NCBI GenBank assembly: GCA_023101885.1
Contig: JALPQD010000160.1
Coordinates: 2,947,188 to 3,011,187, forward strand
Source: Typhlomys cinereus
Taxonomy: Eukaryota > Chordata > Mammalia > Rodentia > Platacanthomyidae
Direction of reading: 5' to 3'
Length of the DNA: 64,000 nt
Part shown: one piece after another, positions 13,101-20,760 of the stretch
How the letters are laid out: every line of letters begins with the position of its first letter
Numbering within the stretch: position 1 is the first letter of the stretch
The notes under the pieces: generated by a model
Told to the model about the DNA's origin: nothing
The model's database searches: none
Seen by the model: only the letters and a program-made list of their open reading frames with translations
Made by a program: the position numbers and the translations under genes

Positions 13101-14706
13101 TTGCAAGGCAGAGTCTTAACCCTGAGTCATCTCTTCAGCCCAGGTTTTAAGTTTTAATGACAGAAAGAAAAGACTTCAGACTATGCTTTGCCTGCTCTTT
13201 TTTTTTTTTTTAATCTAAAGCTAACCAAGCATCAACTTCTTATTAATTCTCACATATTATATAATAAAATGCCTACACTGGCAGTAGGATAGCTTTTACC
13301 ACTTTTTCTACACAAATGGAAAAATCTTCTACTCATCACTATTTTGGTATTTAGTATAGTACACAGATCCTTCCATGGCTATATATAAAGAGCTAGTTTT
13401 TTTTTTAATTGGCAGATAGTTTTTTTGTTGTTGTTTTGAAACAGGATCTTAATGTATAATCAGGCTGGACTTGCATTCATAAACCTACTGTCTTACAAGT
13501 ACATGCCATGTGCCTGGCTAAATGACACCATGTTTCTTTTCCATGAGACACATTTTTACTTATTTAAATAGCTCCCTCAGTGGATATTTGCTGTTTCCAG
13601 TCTTCTGCCATTACAAAGAACTCTGTATAAGTAATCTGTACCATATGATTTTGTGATATATATAAAATATATGTTATCATAGTAAGCAGATTAACTAGAT
13701 ATATGCACAGATGACATGAAAGTAAAAGCACAACTGTCAAGAAGAACAAAGGGGAGAAGAGGAAGGTTAGGGAGACATGGGGGAATATGCTCAAAGTGCA
13801 TCATATACTTACACAAAAATGGCCTTATATAACCCTATACAATAAAATTTTTAAAATGAAGAAAAAATGAATAAGCAGCTAAAAAACAGGATTACTCAGA
13901 CAGACAAAATAAATTTTATATTTTATATAGAGGTGAATCCGTAGGGGGAAATAAACTAGTAAAAGTTAATATACCAGATTAGGACTTGAGAGATGGCTCA
14001 GGGGTTAAACATTTACCTGGAAAGCAGAAGGAACTGAGTTCAGATCTCAGATCTCACTTAAAAATCCTGGGCGGAAATGGCTGTGGCACATTTCCAGCCC
14101 TGGAAGGTAGAACTTGGGACGTCCCAGAGTGAAGCAATAAGGAGGTAGAACAATCCAGGATGATTTTAAAGTCACCCTTGTGTTTCAACAGGCATACACA
14201 GTGACTTCTTCTGTACGTGTGCACATGCACACACATATGTAAACACCCCTCACACATGTACACACTGACACACATGTAAAAAAAAAGATGAAAAAATATA
14301 TCAGATTAAAAATATCAGAATTTATTCTAATAAGATTATGTCAGGTTAGTGCTAATGCATATGTATATTGTATGAGATAATTGTTTTCTCATGTGCGCAT
14401 CACATGTTGCGTTTCCTGTGGGTGATGTTTGTGAGACCCTACTAACTATTAGAACTTTGGTTGCTGTAGATACTTGTTTTTTTTTCTGTAAATAAATATA
14501 GAGCAGAAGCAAAAAGAAATAATATTCTGAAATAGTATGCAAAAAGTTTATTTTCTATCATAAAACTTTTTTTGCTTTTAGCTTACTAATGTCTTAATAT
14601 TTTTCCCTCTTGACTTCTAAATAATAAATATTTATTTTTCTTATATTTTGATGTAGGCCAAAGTGGAGATGGCAGAACCCACCTTAATGACAAATATGGC
14701 TATTGA
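713..14706 (+). CDS. SLC4A1AP: SLC4A1AP (kanadaptin), C-terminal 347 residues in nine exons, 5' part outside the window
   Basis: Kanadaptin is a nuclear FHA-domain protein, first described as a partner of the kidney anion exchanger and also found in spliceosome preparations. The FHA domain lies upstream of this window. Nine exons (713-873, 2705-2774, 3348-3534, 5363-5474, 6614-6854, 8962-9048, 10298-10365, 11673-11742, 14657-14706) join without a frame break. Recognisable kanadaptin segments are NWEDEDFYDSDDDTFLDRTG, the charged region FELRKEQQRLKGLIKIVKP, LPLFGAMKGGSKFKLKTGTVG (first 20 residues LPLFGAMKGGSKFKLKTGTV), a glutamate run, and the C-terminus YPEDDPDYCVWVPPEG then GRTHLNDKYGY. All splice sites are GT-AG except the first donor, which is GC. 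The reading frame is intact throughout, so this is a working gene rather than a retrocopy. The gene name rests on recalled kanadaptin sequence and is very secure. Confidence 0.96.
874..1614 (+). other. SLC4A1AP: Intron sequence without recognised features
   Basis: Mostly A/T-rich intron between the GC donor and the first SINE. I see no splice-site pair with coding potential and no clear repeat family. Confidence 0.6.
1615..1878 (-). mobile_element. Type B B2-superfamily SINE
   Basis: Ends in CTTAACCCCTGAGCCATCTC, the reverse complement of the Pol III A-box head, and contains the type B body (GGATTTCCCAAGC-like). Considerably diverged. Confidence 0.8.
1895..2175 (-). mobile_element. Type A B2-superfamily SINE with TSD
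   Basis: A full-length young copy: ATTATTTATTCGATTG tail, (TG)n, GAACCACGGGTAAATTCGGG, and head GAGCCACCTCTCCAGCCCC. A 13-bp TSD AGTGTTTTCTTTT flanks it at 1882-1894 and 2176-2188. Confidence 0.92.
2202..2500 (+). mobile_element. Type B SINE with internal (CA)n
   Basis: Head GGGGCTGGAGATATGGCTGA, tail in a CA repeat at about 2443-2491. It sits 27 bp after the preceding opposite-facing SINE, so transcripts of this intron can form a hairpin between them. Confidence 0.85.
2705..2774 (+). CDS. SLC4A1AP: SLC4A1AP exon B
   Basis: Acceptor TGTTGTAG, donor AAAG|GTAAGA, 70 bp, enters in phase 0 and leaves one extra base. Encodes VAKLNDAEKELSEISERLKA plus SSK, a predicted helical, coiled-coil-like segment. 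An antisense SINE begins about 17 nt after the donor. Confidence 0.95.
2792..3071 (-). mobile_element. Type B SINE directly after exon B
   Basis: Antisense copy with TTTTA repeats, (TG)n and (GA)n at 2816-2848, and head CTGAGCCATCTCTCCAGTC. Confidence 0.88.
3348..3534 (+). CDS. SLC4A1AP: SLC4A1AP exon C
   Basis: Acceptor in a T-rich tract ending TTGGACAG, donor AAAAA|GTAAGT, 187 bp. Encodes the stretch SESPSQDSLDAFMSEMKSGS, then GVSRKKLHLRTFELRKEQQR and LKGLIKIVKPAEIPELK. This is one of the best-conserved parts of the kanadaptin C-terminus. Confidence 0.96.
3640..3775 (-). repeat. MIR fragment
   Basis: Contains the MIR-like order CTTGGAAAAGGTACGCAAGT, then TTCATCTGTAAATTAGAGAT, expected in the antisense of a MIR core. 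Confidence 0.5.
4203..4362 (+). mobile_element. Type C (B3-like) SINE
   Basis: Head GAGCTGGTCAGATGGCTCAG, B-box-like GACCTGAGTTCAGTACCC and a short CA-rich tail. Confidence 0.75.
4636..4678. repeat. (TG)n microsatellite
   Basis: About 21 uninterrupted TG units in the intron before exon D, not tied to a recognisable SINE tail. Confidence 0.95.
5363..5474 (+). CDS. SLC4A1AP: SLC4A1AP exon D
   Basis: Acceptor TTCCTTCCTAG, donor GGG|GTGAGT, 112 bp. Encodes a variable lead (IELHTTNVENKAKK) and then the conserved LPLFGAMKGGSKFKLKTGTV. A young SINE inserted 38 bp after the donor with a clear TSD, so it postdates the exon and leaves it intact. Confidence 0.96.
5513..5768 (+). mobile_element. Type A SINE with 16-bp TSD
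   Basis: Complete young copy with B-box-like GAGTTCAGATCCTAGACC. TSD AAACTTTTAGCTCTTG at 5497-5512 and 5769-5784, apparently without mismatch, which indicates a fairly recent insertion. Confidence 0.95.
5866..6048 (-). mobile_element. Type C SINE
   Basis: Antisense: GGAGGTCAGAGGACACATCG, TTCTCTCCTGCCACCATGTGG-like body (first bases TTCTCTCCTGCCACCATG), then GAGCACCTTTATGTGTCCAG. Confidence 0.7.
6170..6335 (+). repeat. MIR element
   Basis: The core TTACAGATGAGGAAATAGAG followed by AGGTCACACCATCATT and AATCAGATTTAAATCTTCTG follows the MIR consensus order. Confidence 0.75.
6614..6854 (+). CDS. SLC4A1AP: SLC4A1AP exon E, glutamate-rich
   Basis: Acceptor CCCATATAG, donor CATG|GTAATA, 241 bp, the largest exon here. 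It starts KLPPKRPELPPALMKMKDEP and continues into about twelve consecutive glutamates, then KEKEEHKKK. The coding strand is almost all purine across 6666-6755. The following 25 residues (ETAVQDLRVSTEHTHCKETS) lie in a poorly conserved part of the family. Confidence 0.95.
7008..7135 (+). mobile_element. Type C SINE, short
   Basis: GGGACCAGTGAGATAGCTCA head, ATCTGAGTTCAGTCCCCAGA, and an AAATAAATATG tail. Confidence 0.7.
7140..8950 (+). other. SLC4A1AP: A/T-rich intron, no recognised feature
   Basis: The intron between exons E and F. An open frame at 7733-7942 is A/T-rich and has no recognisable protein. Parts of 8395-8870 could be decayed LINE sequence, but I cannot place them in a family. Confidence 0.5.
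8962..9048 (+). CDS. SLC4A1AP: SLC4A1AP exon F
   Basis: Acceptor CTTTTTATAG, donor TCGG|GTAAGT, 87 bp. Encodes STSQLSQAEQNEEYLEMSKV and ALSHEKSS. It aligns by position with a divergent serine/glutamate-rich linker in other kanadaptins; the frame and both splice sites fit the neighbouring exons. Confidence 0.9.
9230..9432 (-). mobile_element. Type C SINE
   Basis: Antisense with CTTGCAGGAGTCAGCCGGCT, CACCATGTGGGTTTAGG, GGTGGCAAGCACCTTACCCA and CATTGAACCATCTCGCC. Confidence 0.75.
9712..10020 (-). mobile_element. MaLR-type LTR remnant
   Basis: TAACTGAATACCCAACGTCA, AACTTAAGGGAAGAAGGGAG and ATTTATTCAGCTTATGGTTC follow the order of rodent MaLR LTRs read antisense. The distal end is decayed. Confidence 0.6.
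10052..10099. repeat. (CA)n microsatellite followed by TGAA repeats
   Basis: About 23 CA units, then ATGAATGAATGAATAATT. It may be the remnant tail of an otherwise lost SINE, since CAGTACCCTGTGATACACAC precedes it. Confidence 0.85.
10298..10365 (+). CDS. SLC4A1AP: SLC4A1AP exon G
   Basis: Acceptor CTTAAATTAG, donor GGCAAA|GTAAGT, 68 bp. Encodes ASKNECEKNTDEFMKKKAPA then PGK, a lysine-rich linker ending in the family's PGPGK-like motif (here PAPGK). Confidence 0.93.
10485..10800. repeat. Ancient L1M fragment
   Basis: Ends AGGTGGACACTTGGATTGTT then TCTAGCCTTTTATTATACCA, which is L1M-like wording. Diverged; boundaries unclear. Confidence 0.5.
11500..11635 (+). mobile_element. B1-type SINE, decayed
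   Basis: TCAGGTATGGTAGCACATGA, CCTTGAAAGGCAAGGCAGGA and TTCTAGACCATCCTGAACTA keep B1 order with many changes. Confidence 0.6.
11673..11742 (+). CDS. SLC4A1AP: SLC4A1AP exon H
   Basis: Acceptor CTTTTTTGCAG, donor GAAG|GTAGAT, 70 bp. Encodes FTPILSSKYPEDDPDYCVWV plus PPE; the YPEDDPDYCVWVPPEG motif is a hallmark of the kanadaptin C-terminus. Confidence 0.96.
11966..12157 (+). mobile_element. ID-B1 composite SINE
   Basis: An ID-like head (GTGCACAAAGCCCTACCTAG, TTCAGTCTCTAGCACATACC) runs straight into a B1 body (CACTTGGGAGGCGAAGGCAG) and an A-rich tail that abuts the next SINE. Confidence 0.7.
12158..12375 (+). mobile_element. Type B SINE
   Basis: GGGCTAAAGAGATGGTTCAG head, AAAAACACCAGCCCTGGTGG, a short internal deletion, and CAGGGACACACACACACACG. 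It inserted into or beside the A-tail of the preceding ID-B1. Confidence 0.85.
12570..12841 (-). mobile_element. Type A SINE
   Basis: ATGTATTCAATTGTGCGTGT tail, GGGAACCACCATGGACCGCC, and head CCTGAGCCACCACTCCAGC. Confidence 0.92.
12995..13140 (-). mobile_element. Type B SINE, internally deleted, with alternating purine-pyrimidine tract
   Basis: The region joins GAGGGCACTGTGTGGTCC directly to AAATTCAGGACCTTCTGC, so about 100 bp of body are missing. Its tail holds GCGCGCACGCGTGCGTGTGC at about 13018-13038. Confidence 0.75.
13430..13525 (-). mobile_element. B1-type SINE remnant
   Basis: GTTTTGAAACAGGATCTTAA, CAGGCTGGACTTGCATTC and ACATGCCATGTGCCTGGCTA. Confidence 0.55.
13595..13866 (+). mobile_element. 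L1 3'-end fragment
   Basis: Purine-rich AGGAAGGTTAGGGAGACATG, GGGGAATATGCTCAAAGTGC and an AATAAAATTTTTAAAATGAA tail resemble rodent L1 3' UTR ends. Confidence 0.5.
13981..14290 (+). mobile_element. Type B SINE
   Basis: TTGAGAGATGGCTCAGGGGT head, CTGGGCGGAAATGGCTGTGG, CAATCCAGGATGATTTTAAA, and a long imperfect CA tail. Confidence 0.85.
14657..14706 (+). CDS. SLC4A1AP: SLC4A1AP last coding exon with stop codon
   Basis: Acceptor TTTTGATGTAG. The 50 coding bases give GQSGDGRTHLNDKYGY and TGA at 14704-14706. The strictly conserved C-terminus fixes both the frame and the end of the gene. Confidence 0.96.
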
Positions 14707-14940
14707 TTGGTTCAGAGTCCCAAAAGAAGAATTCATGGACCACAGGATATTTGGGAATCTGTCAAGTTAAATTGTCGATAGAAGTTCAGATGGTCATTTG
14801 TAAATTCTGGTGACTGGCCCTTTCTTCTGTGTTTTTGGCTTCCTAAATTTATTTGCCCATCTGTTTCTCCTGATTTTGGTGTTATGTTTAAAAGTGTTTG
14901 TGTGTATATATGTAAAAAGGAAACCATATACTTTGAGAAT
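14707..14940 (+). other. SLC4A1AP: Probable SLC4A1AP 3' untranslated region
   Basis: Sequence directly after the stop codon. No AATAAA or ATTAAA occurs in the first several hundred bases. The best candidate processing region is around 14885-14935, with TTTAAAAG, a TG-rich run (GTGTTTGTGTGTATATATG) and AATAAGTAAAG. The end point is a guess. Confidence 0.45.
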
Positions 14941-15880
14941 AAGTAAAGTAGTAGATAATGACCCTATTATAAAATGATGTCACAGTGACCCTGTTGATTT
15001 ATGGCCACAGCCTTTGATGAAGGGCCTGGGCTACAAGGACCCACGCTGGTTTCTGGTGCCAATATGGGTGAAACCTCTGGTGAATGTGAACTGTTCTTGG
15101 GGCTTAGCGTTGGACATCAAAATTATTGATGCAAAAAAGTCTCACGTTAAGAAAAGTATGAGATAGTTCATCCTGAGTCAAGTGAGAGTGACCGTGGCCA
15201 GGAATGCTGACTCAGGTTGTCTGAATAACATGTTCTACTATAAAAGTGTCTATGTGAGTTTTTCTTAGTTACAGAGTAAAAGAAAGTCAAAAATCAATGC
15301 ATTTATCAAATATATTGGTGGAGACCACAGCAGGTGGGATATGGCAAAGCAGGGAAATTTTGGAATAGGTTTAGAAGCTGCCTGATAACATTCTTAACTT
15401 TTGCATTGGTAGAGGCTAGTTGTTTACTAAGAATATATTCCAGAGTCAGAGATATTAAGTCACACAGAAGTGAATGATGAATGCCTATTAAGGTAGACTA
15501 AAAATAGCAAAGATAATTCACCTCTAGATCTGCTCCATTCCAATTACAAGTTTTAATCTGTTAATCAACCTTGTAGAATTTTATCATGGGTGTGGCTTTT
15601 TCCCTTCCCTGGGATCTTTAATTTACAGTTCTCTTTTTGGCCTAGTTAGAGAATCTAGCCTTTAGAAGAGACATAGTTGTTAAACCCACTAAAGAAGCAG
15701 TCCTGGGACCATATAATATTATTAGCTATCATGATCTGGGTCATATTTTTTTACATCCTCTGTATCTAACATAACATTTTCATGAACATGTATAGGAATG
15801 TTACACCTAAAGTTAAAAGTTACACCTAAAATGAAGAAGTAAAGGCAGCAGATAAGAGGAAACAAACTTTTAAAAATTTT
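14941..15880. other. Intergenic, unclassified
   Basis: No gene recognised. The part 14990-15330 reads like an old dispersed repeat (CTCACGTTAAGAAAAGTATG, GTGACCGTGGCCAGGAATGC) that I cannot name. Confidence 0.4.
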
Positions 15881-15904
15881 GTTTGGTTACATTTATCTAT
15901 TTAT

Positions 15905-15985
15905 TTATATTATATATATATATATATATATATAGTGTGTGTGTGTGCACGTGCACATGTGCACACGCATGCATGTGCGTGGAAG
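15905..15985. repeat. (TA)n followed by alternating TG/CA tract
   Basis: About 14 TA units, then GTGTGTGTGTGTGCACGTGC continuing in strict purine-pyrimidine alternation, at the tail of a SINE. Confidence 0.85.
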
Positions 15986-16158
15986 TGTGTGTATGTATGG
16001 GGGGCAGTGTTGCTCACATATCATGGTGTATATACATGTGGAGGTTAGAGGACAACTTGCAGGAATCAGTTCTCTCCTTCCATTATGTGAGCTTCAGGGA
16101 TTGAACTTCGGTTATCAGGCTTGGTAGCAAGCACCTTTTACCCTCTGAACCATCTTGG
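15986..16158 (-). mobile_element. Type C SINE
   Basis: ATGTGGAGGTTAGAGGACAA, TTGCAGGAATCAGTTCTCTC and CCCTCTGAACCATCTTGG. Confidence 0.75.
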
Positions 16159-16296
16159 TAGCAAGAAAAGGGATTTTAATCAGCCAAGAAATTCTCTAAA
16201 AGATCATACTCTTTAACTAGACAATTTTTTTCCTGTGCTTATAGTCATTTTACTCCATGAACTATTTTAGATGTTTGATGTACTTGAAATAAATTT

Positions 16297-16494
16297 GGGT
16301 TGGAAAGATGATTCAGCAGGTGCAAACCCACATGCAAGCCTGATGATCTCATTTTAATCCCCAGAACTGTGTAAAAGTGGAAGGAGAGAAGTGACTTCAC
16401 AGTCCTCCAACTTCCACTTGTGTTTCATGATACCTACACATGATCATCATGTACATACATTCACATGCACAATAATAAAATTTAAAATACAAGA
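16297..16494 (+). mobile_element. Type C SINE
   Basis: GGGTTGGAAAGATGATTCAG head, CATGCAAGCCTGATGATCTC and an AATAATAAAATTTAAAATAC tail. Confidence 0.7.
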
Positions 16495-16847
16495 TGAAAT
16501 AATTTATTTTTATTGTAGTTCTTCTTGATTCTATAACTGTAATTTCAGCTGGTAACTATAATTTTAGGAATAGTTGGTCTTTAATGTCTAAACTATTTTA
16601 ATTCTTAGTTGTGACTAATAATATAATGTTTTATTATTTTGGTATTATGCAAAATTCCCGTCAGAGGAAGTAAATGAACATCATATTGTAGAAGGAATCA
16701 CATACCAATGTAGTATCATTTTGAATTCTTTCCAAACAAAATTGTTCTTTCCCCATGTACCAAATATTTTAGTGACAGGAATAGAAGCAAGGATCAGACT
16801 TGTGAAAAATCAGGATACCAGAATTTTTCAAGCATGACTCAATCTTT

Positions 16848-17135
16848 TTATTATTATTATTATTTATTCAATTGTGCAGTGTGTGCACACGTGTGTGTGT
16901 GTATGTGTGTGTGTGTATGTGTAGAACCACAGACGAATTCGGGAACCACCATGGACGCCCCACCTCCTCCTTGTTTACTCTGCCCCAGGATTCACAGGCT
17001 CCGCCCTACCAGGACCAGAAACGCGGGGGCGCAGGCCTTGCTTCCACCAGCATCTATACGTGGGGTCTAGGATCTGAACTCAGGACTTTCTGCCTGCAAG
17101 GCAGAGGCTTAACCCCTGAGCCACCTCTCCAGCCC
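16848..17135 (-). mobile_element. Type A SINE
   Basis: TTATTATTATTATTTATTCA tail and GAGCCACCTCTCCAGCCCC head. A short TSD CTCAATCTT is at 16839-16847 and 17136-17144. Confidence 0.92.
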
Positions 17136-17145
17136 CTCAATCTTA

Positions 17146-18330
17146 TTTTTCCTTTTTTACAGTCAGAAAGGAAAAATGGGACTCATTGTCATTTTTCTAA
17201 TCCCAGCAATTGTATTATGAGATCCCTTGAAGATCTACTTAATTCATTTAATTGGGAAACAAACACTGGCTTTTCCAGTATGGTTTCGTGAACTACAAGT
17301 TTACAAGTGTTCTTTCTGCCTCTGTTTCTGTTTATCTGTCTCTCTCTTCTCTCTCATACACACAGTTTTTCTACGTCCTATTTTGAACATTAAATATTTT
17401 AAACATTTCGACTTTTGCATCTTTGTCTCTAGAGAGGTCTTTTTTGGTTCTAGCATTTGGCCAACTTCATGTAAAAACATCTTGAATGTTGTTGTCATTG
17501 AAGACTGGCTGTTTTTTGCAGAATTTGGATAAAAAGAGTCAACCCAAAATCTTCAGGGTATCCCTAACGAGAGAATAAAACCAAATTTATCCAAGGTAGG
17601 CAAAAGTTGGAACATGCCACAGGCTTCCCAAGGCCTTTCAGACCCTGTTGGTAGTATGTATATAGTCTGGAATTTGATTTCTTCCTGTATCCTGCTACAC
17701 TTCCAGGGTGAGACAATCTTCAGAACAGGTTGTGCTGTAATAGGAATTATAGGCAGAGATGTATCAGATTGGTTATATGTAGGGATTTGCTGTATTTTTT
17801 CACTTTTAGTGTCAGACAGGCAAATGTTTCAGATTGGTTATATCCAAGAATTTGTTGTATTTTTTCATCTCCAGTATCAGTGGCAATGCATTAATCCAAC
17901 TGGTTGGACCCAGTCAATATTCTCCCATTTTCTCAATAGGAATAATTTCTATGCTTTGGCTCTTGGCTTTCTTAATAGGAAGAATTTCTATGCTTTGGGT
18001 TATGGATCTTAAGTTGAAATACTCCCAAAAGGGAATTCCCCTTGGTGGATTTAATGTAGAGCTCTGCCAGTATAAAGTCTAGAATTCTTCTGTATTTAAA
18101 TTATACCAAATAATAAGAATGCTCTTTTAAAGATGTGGAAAAATTGAATCTTTCCAAGCATGAACAGTGGCTCAAGTAAAATAAGAAGTTTGGATGGCAA
18201 ATAGTCATAATAAAAAGGTGATTAATGAGTGGGCATAATATCATTAGTGTTTGATATCAGTTTTTTAAGTTTTAATTGGCACTTAATGTGTCGAACCAGA
18301 AAATTAAGATTTTTTAGTATTTTATACATG
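17146..18330. other. Intergenic, unclassified, with a diverged local duplication
   Basis: No gene recognised. Two roughly 68-bp segments (17752-17819, 17820-17889) share CAGATTGGTTATAT and TTTGTTGTATTTTTTCATCT-like sequence, and a shorter pair (about 17933-18000) shares ATTTCTATGCTTTGG. Confidence 0.5.
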
Positions 18331-18339
18331 ATATAGTGA

Positions 18340-18630
18340 ATTTATGATATTTTCATGCCTTCATTCCCCAATCCCATTCCCTATTCTCTTCCCATTACAG
18401 CCCTTTTTCTCTGGCAATGTTCCTCCTATTTTCTTGTCTTTTTCCGTGAATGGTCCACCGAGTTTCTTCTGGGTTGCCTTTGCTGGTACATGCCCGAGCG
18501 CTTGCTGGAGCCTGACTCCTGTACTAGCGGGGAGATCAGTGTTATTCCTAGTGTTTCAGGAAGTACACTGGCTTCTGCCCCTCATGGCTCTTGGCATCTG
18601 GAGTCCGTGAGTTCTTTTCCAGCTCCTTGA
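18340..18630 (-). repeat. Possible L1 3'-end fragment, antisense
   Basis: Pyrimidine-rich CATTCCCCAATCCCATTCCC, then TTTTTCTCTGGCAATGTTCC, similar to the reverse of L1 purine-rich tails. Weak assignment; it borders the retroviral LTR. Confidence 0.35.
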
Positions 18631-18639
18631 CCTCAGGAT

Positions 18640-19048
18640 TGTCGTGCGGTGGAGTCACAAGGAATAGCAGAAGCCGAACTGAAAGTAAACAGCGGGGACC
18701 AACAGTGGTGAACTGAAGGCGCTTTCTGTGGGCTTTTTAGCCTTTTTTATTCAGCTCTCAGGCAGGAATCAAGCTAAGAATAACTGTAAAGGGGCAAAAA
18801 GCCATCTGTGTCAACATTGCTCCCGCCACGGTTGCAGACTTGTTTGTGGTCTCGGGTAGACGCCCTGTTCTTTGTCCTGCATGCAGGGTGTTTCACCCGG
18901 AGTGTGCTCGTGGGTTAGACATCATCTTGTGTGCAAGATGTTCGTGTTCACGAGTGTGCTCGTTGAACGGATTTCAAGAACATGTTCTAAGGAGCTGCGT
19001 GTCTGCTTTCAACCAGTTAAGGACCAATGTTGATTCTTTTTGCCAGCA
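18640..19048 (-). mobile_element. 3' LTR of a class II endogenous retrovirus
   Basis: A 409-bp element reading TG...CA on the - strand (TGCTGGCAAAAAG ... GCACGACA). A polypurine tract, AAAGAAGGGGGAGA, lies immediately upstream of it on the - strand (+ coordinates 19049-19062), as expected at the U3 boundary. A reverse-oriented AATAAA at 18746-18751 fits the R region. I see no matching second LTR in the window. Confidence 0.8.
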
Positions 19049-19527
19049 TCTCCCCCTTCTTTATTTAGATAAGGCAAAGATCCTTCTCTGGAAGTTTTCT
19101 TCTTTTTGTAAGTTCTTCCTTCTTCGTTGGACTATAATTAAATCAATATGATTATTATCAATACAAAAAGAAAACTCATTGCACCAGTTATGAGGAATGT
19201 CCTGCAAAGGATTCATATTTTGTAATCCTCCAGAAATAACAGACATTTAGTGTTTGTAATTTATCTTGAAAAGTTAGTGAACATATTGTTGGAGCTGCAT
19301 AGTTTCTACAGCTATACTATCATGTCCCATACTTGTCTGGATAGAGACTATAGTCGTCGTGGCCAGGAACAAGGTCTCAGTACTTGTCCTGTTAGCAAGT
19401 TTTCAGCTCGGCAGTGTGTGTCTTCAGTTGCCCCCAGGTAGGAGGTTCTGCCTTTGTGTAACCATCAATGCTTTACGTTTTGTTGTTCCCAGAGTCATTC
19501 GGCTCAGGTCAGCAGCAGGAGGTTCAG
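19049..19527 (-). pseudogene. Retroviral 3' region between integrase and LTR; no intact env
   Basis: Only about 480 bp separate the integrase end from the polypurine tract, far too short for a full env gene. One 61-codon open stretch (19064-19246) may be a residual segment. This suggests an element that lost env before insertion, or by later deletion. Confidence 0.6.
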
Positions 19528-20350
19528 TCATCTTGGTTTGATGTTTCTTGCTGGCACCCAAACGTGTTGATTATCTGCAAGAACAAGAGCATACCCTCTT
19601 CCCCATTGTAATATTACTGCTTTTTTCCATCGATTAGTGGCCATACCTTTATAATACACCGGTTGATTTAATTCTTGAGTTTTTACCTTTAACCAATGTC
19701 TTTCTGCAGCTGACAGCAATTCCAAATATTTATCAATATAATTTAGAGTAAATAAAGTTTTATGTAATAAAGTACAGGGTTGTTCTATACCATGTCCCCC
19801 TGTTAATTTAATTAAATATATTTTTAAAATTTGATGAGCCCATTCAATAACGGCCTGTCCGGTGGGATTATAAGGAATGCCAGTTATGTGAATTGTTGGA
19901 CTTTTTGTGATAAATATGCAGGACCATTATTGGTTTTAATTTGTTTTGGAAGTCTCATAAAATTTAGACATTCATATAAATGAGCTATAATCTAATTAAA
20001 TTGTTCACTGGAGCAAAGTGTTACCCATTGTAACCCGAGGCAGTATCAATAGTATGATATATGTAGTATAATTTTCCAAAAAATAGATAATGAAAAACAT
20101 CCATTTGCCATATCTGATTAGGTGATTTTCCCCTAGGATTAGTATCATCTTTATAAGGCCTGTTATGAAGAGGCCACAGTTGAGGCATTGTTTTATAATA
20201 TCTCTTGCTTGTTTGTGGGAAATGTTATATTGTTGTATAAGAGCATATTTATTACAATGAGTGAGAGGATGAAAATTTAAGGTTTTGTTGTATTGACAGG
20301 CAGTGAGCCTATCAATTTTATCATTATTGTGACTTAAAAGACCAGAGAGA
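19528..20350 (-). pseudogene. Decayed retroviral integrase (pol)
   Basis: Integrase inserts viral DNA into the host chromosome. Visible in order on the - strand: an HHCC zinc-finger trace (HPLTHC ... CLNC, about 20180-20270), the first core segment IDTASGYNG (about 20030-20056), the second core segment reading KTNNGPAY (19914-19937), where the family has aspartate at the first N, the third with its glutamate retained (VIEWAHQ, about 19831-19851), and a C-terminal DNA-binding part with WKKAVILQWGRGYALVL and VPARNIK. Frameshifts and a changed catalytic residue make it non-functional. Confidence 0.85.
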
Positions 20351-20359
20351 TTTGTATGT

Positions 20360-20760
20360 GATTTAATCTGTGTAATCTTGTCTCTTATGTATAGTCTTTC
20401 TTATGTACAGTCTTTTGTATTGATGAAAATAATTGAGCTAGTTTATCATCTTTATCATCAGGAATGTAAGAAATTTCTAAATTTTGTAGAACTTCTTTAA
20501 TATATTGAGAGTCAGTTAAAATATTTAAGGGACCTTGAATATCTTGTAATAATTTGTAAATAGCAAACTCAATTTTTTGAATATAAGGAGAATCAAATAT
20601 TTGAGATATTGTTCTGTCTGTATATCCATATTTACTAGAGGAATTGCCATCAGTAAAGAAGGTAGGAACATTAGAAATTGGTTGTTTAACCATGATACAT
20701 GTCCTAATGCAGGAAGTCATTTTAAGAAATTGAAATCTTTTGTTTTTTGGATGAATATTA
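20360..20760 (-). pseudogene. Decayed retroviral RNase H (pol)
   Basis: RNase H removes the RNA strand during reverse transcription. The open stretch 20385-20720 contains TFFTDGNSSSKYGY, a downstream glutamate in IEFAIYKLLQ and LNILTDSQYIK, the usual D-E-D order of the catalytic centre. Sequence on both sides is broken by stops. Confidence 0.82.
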
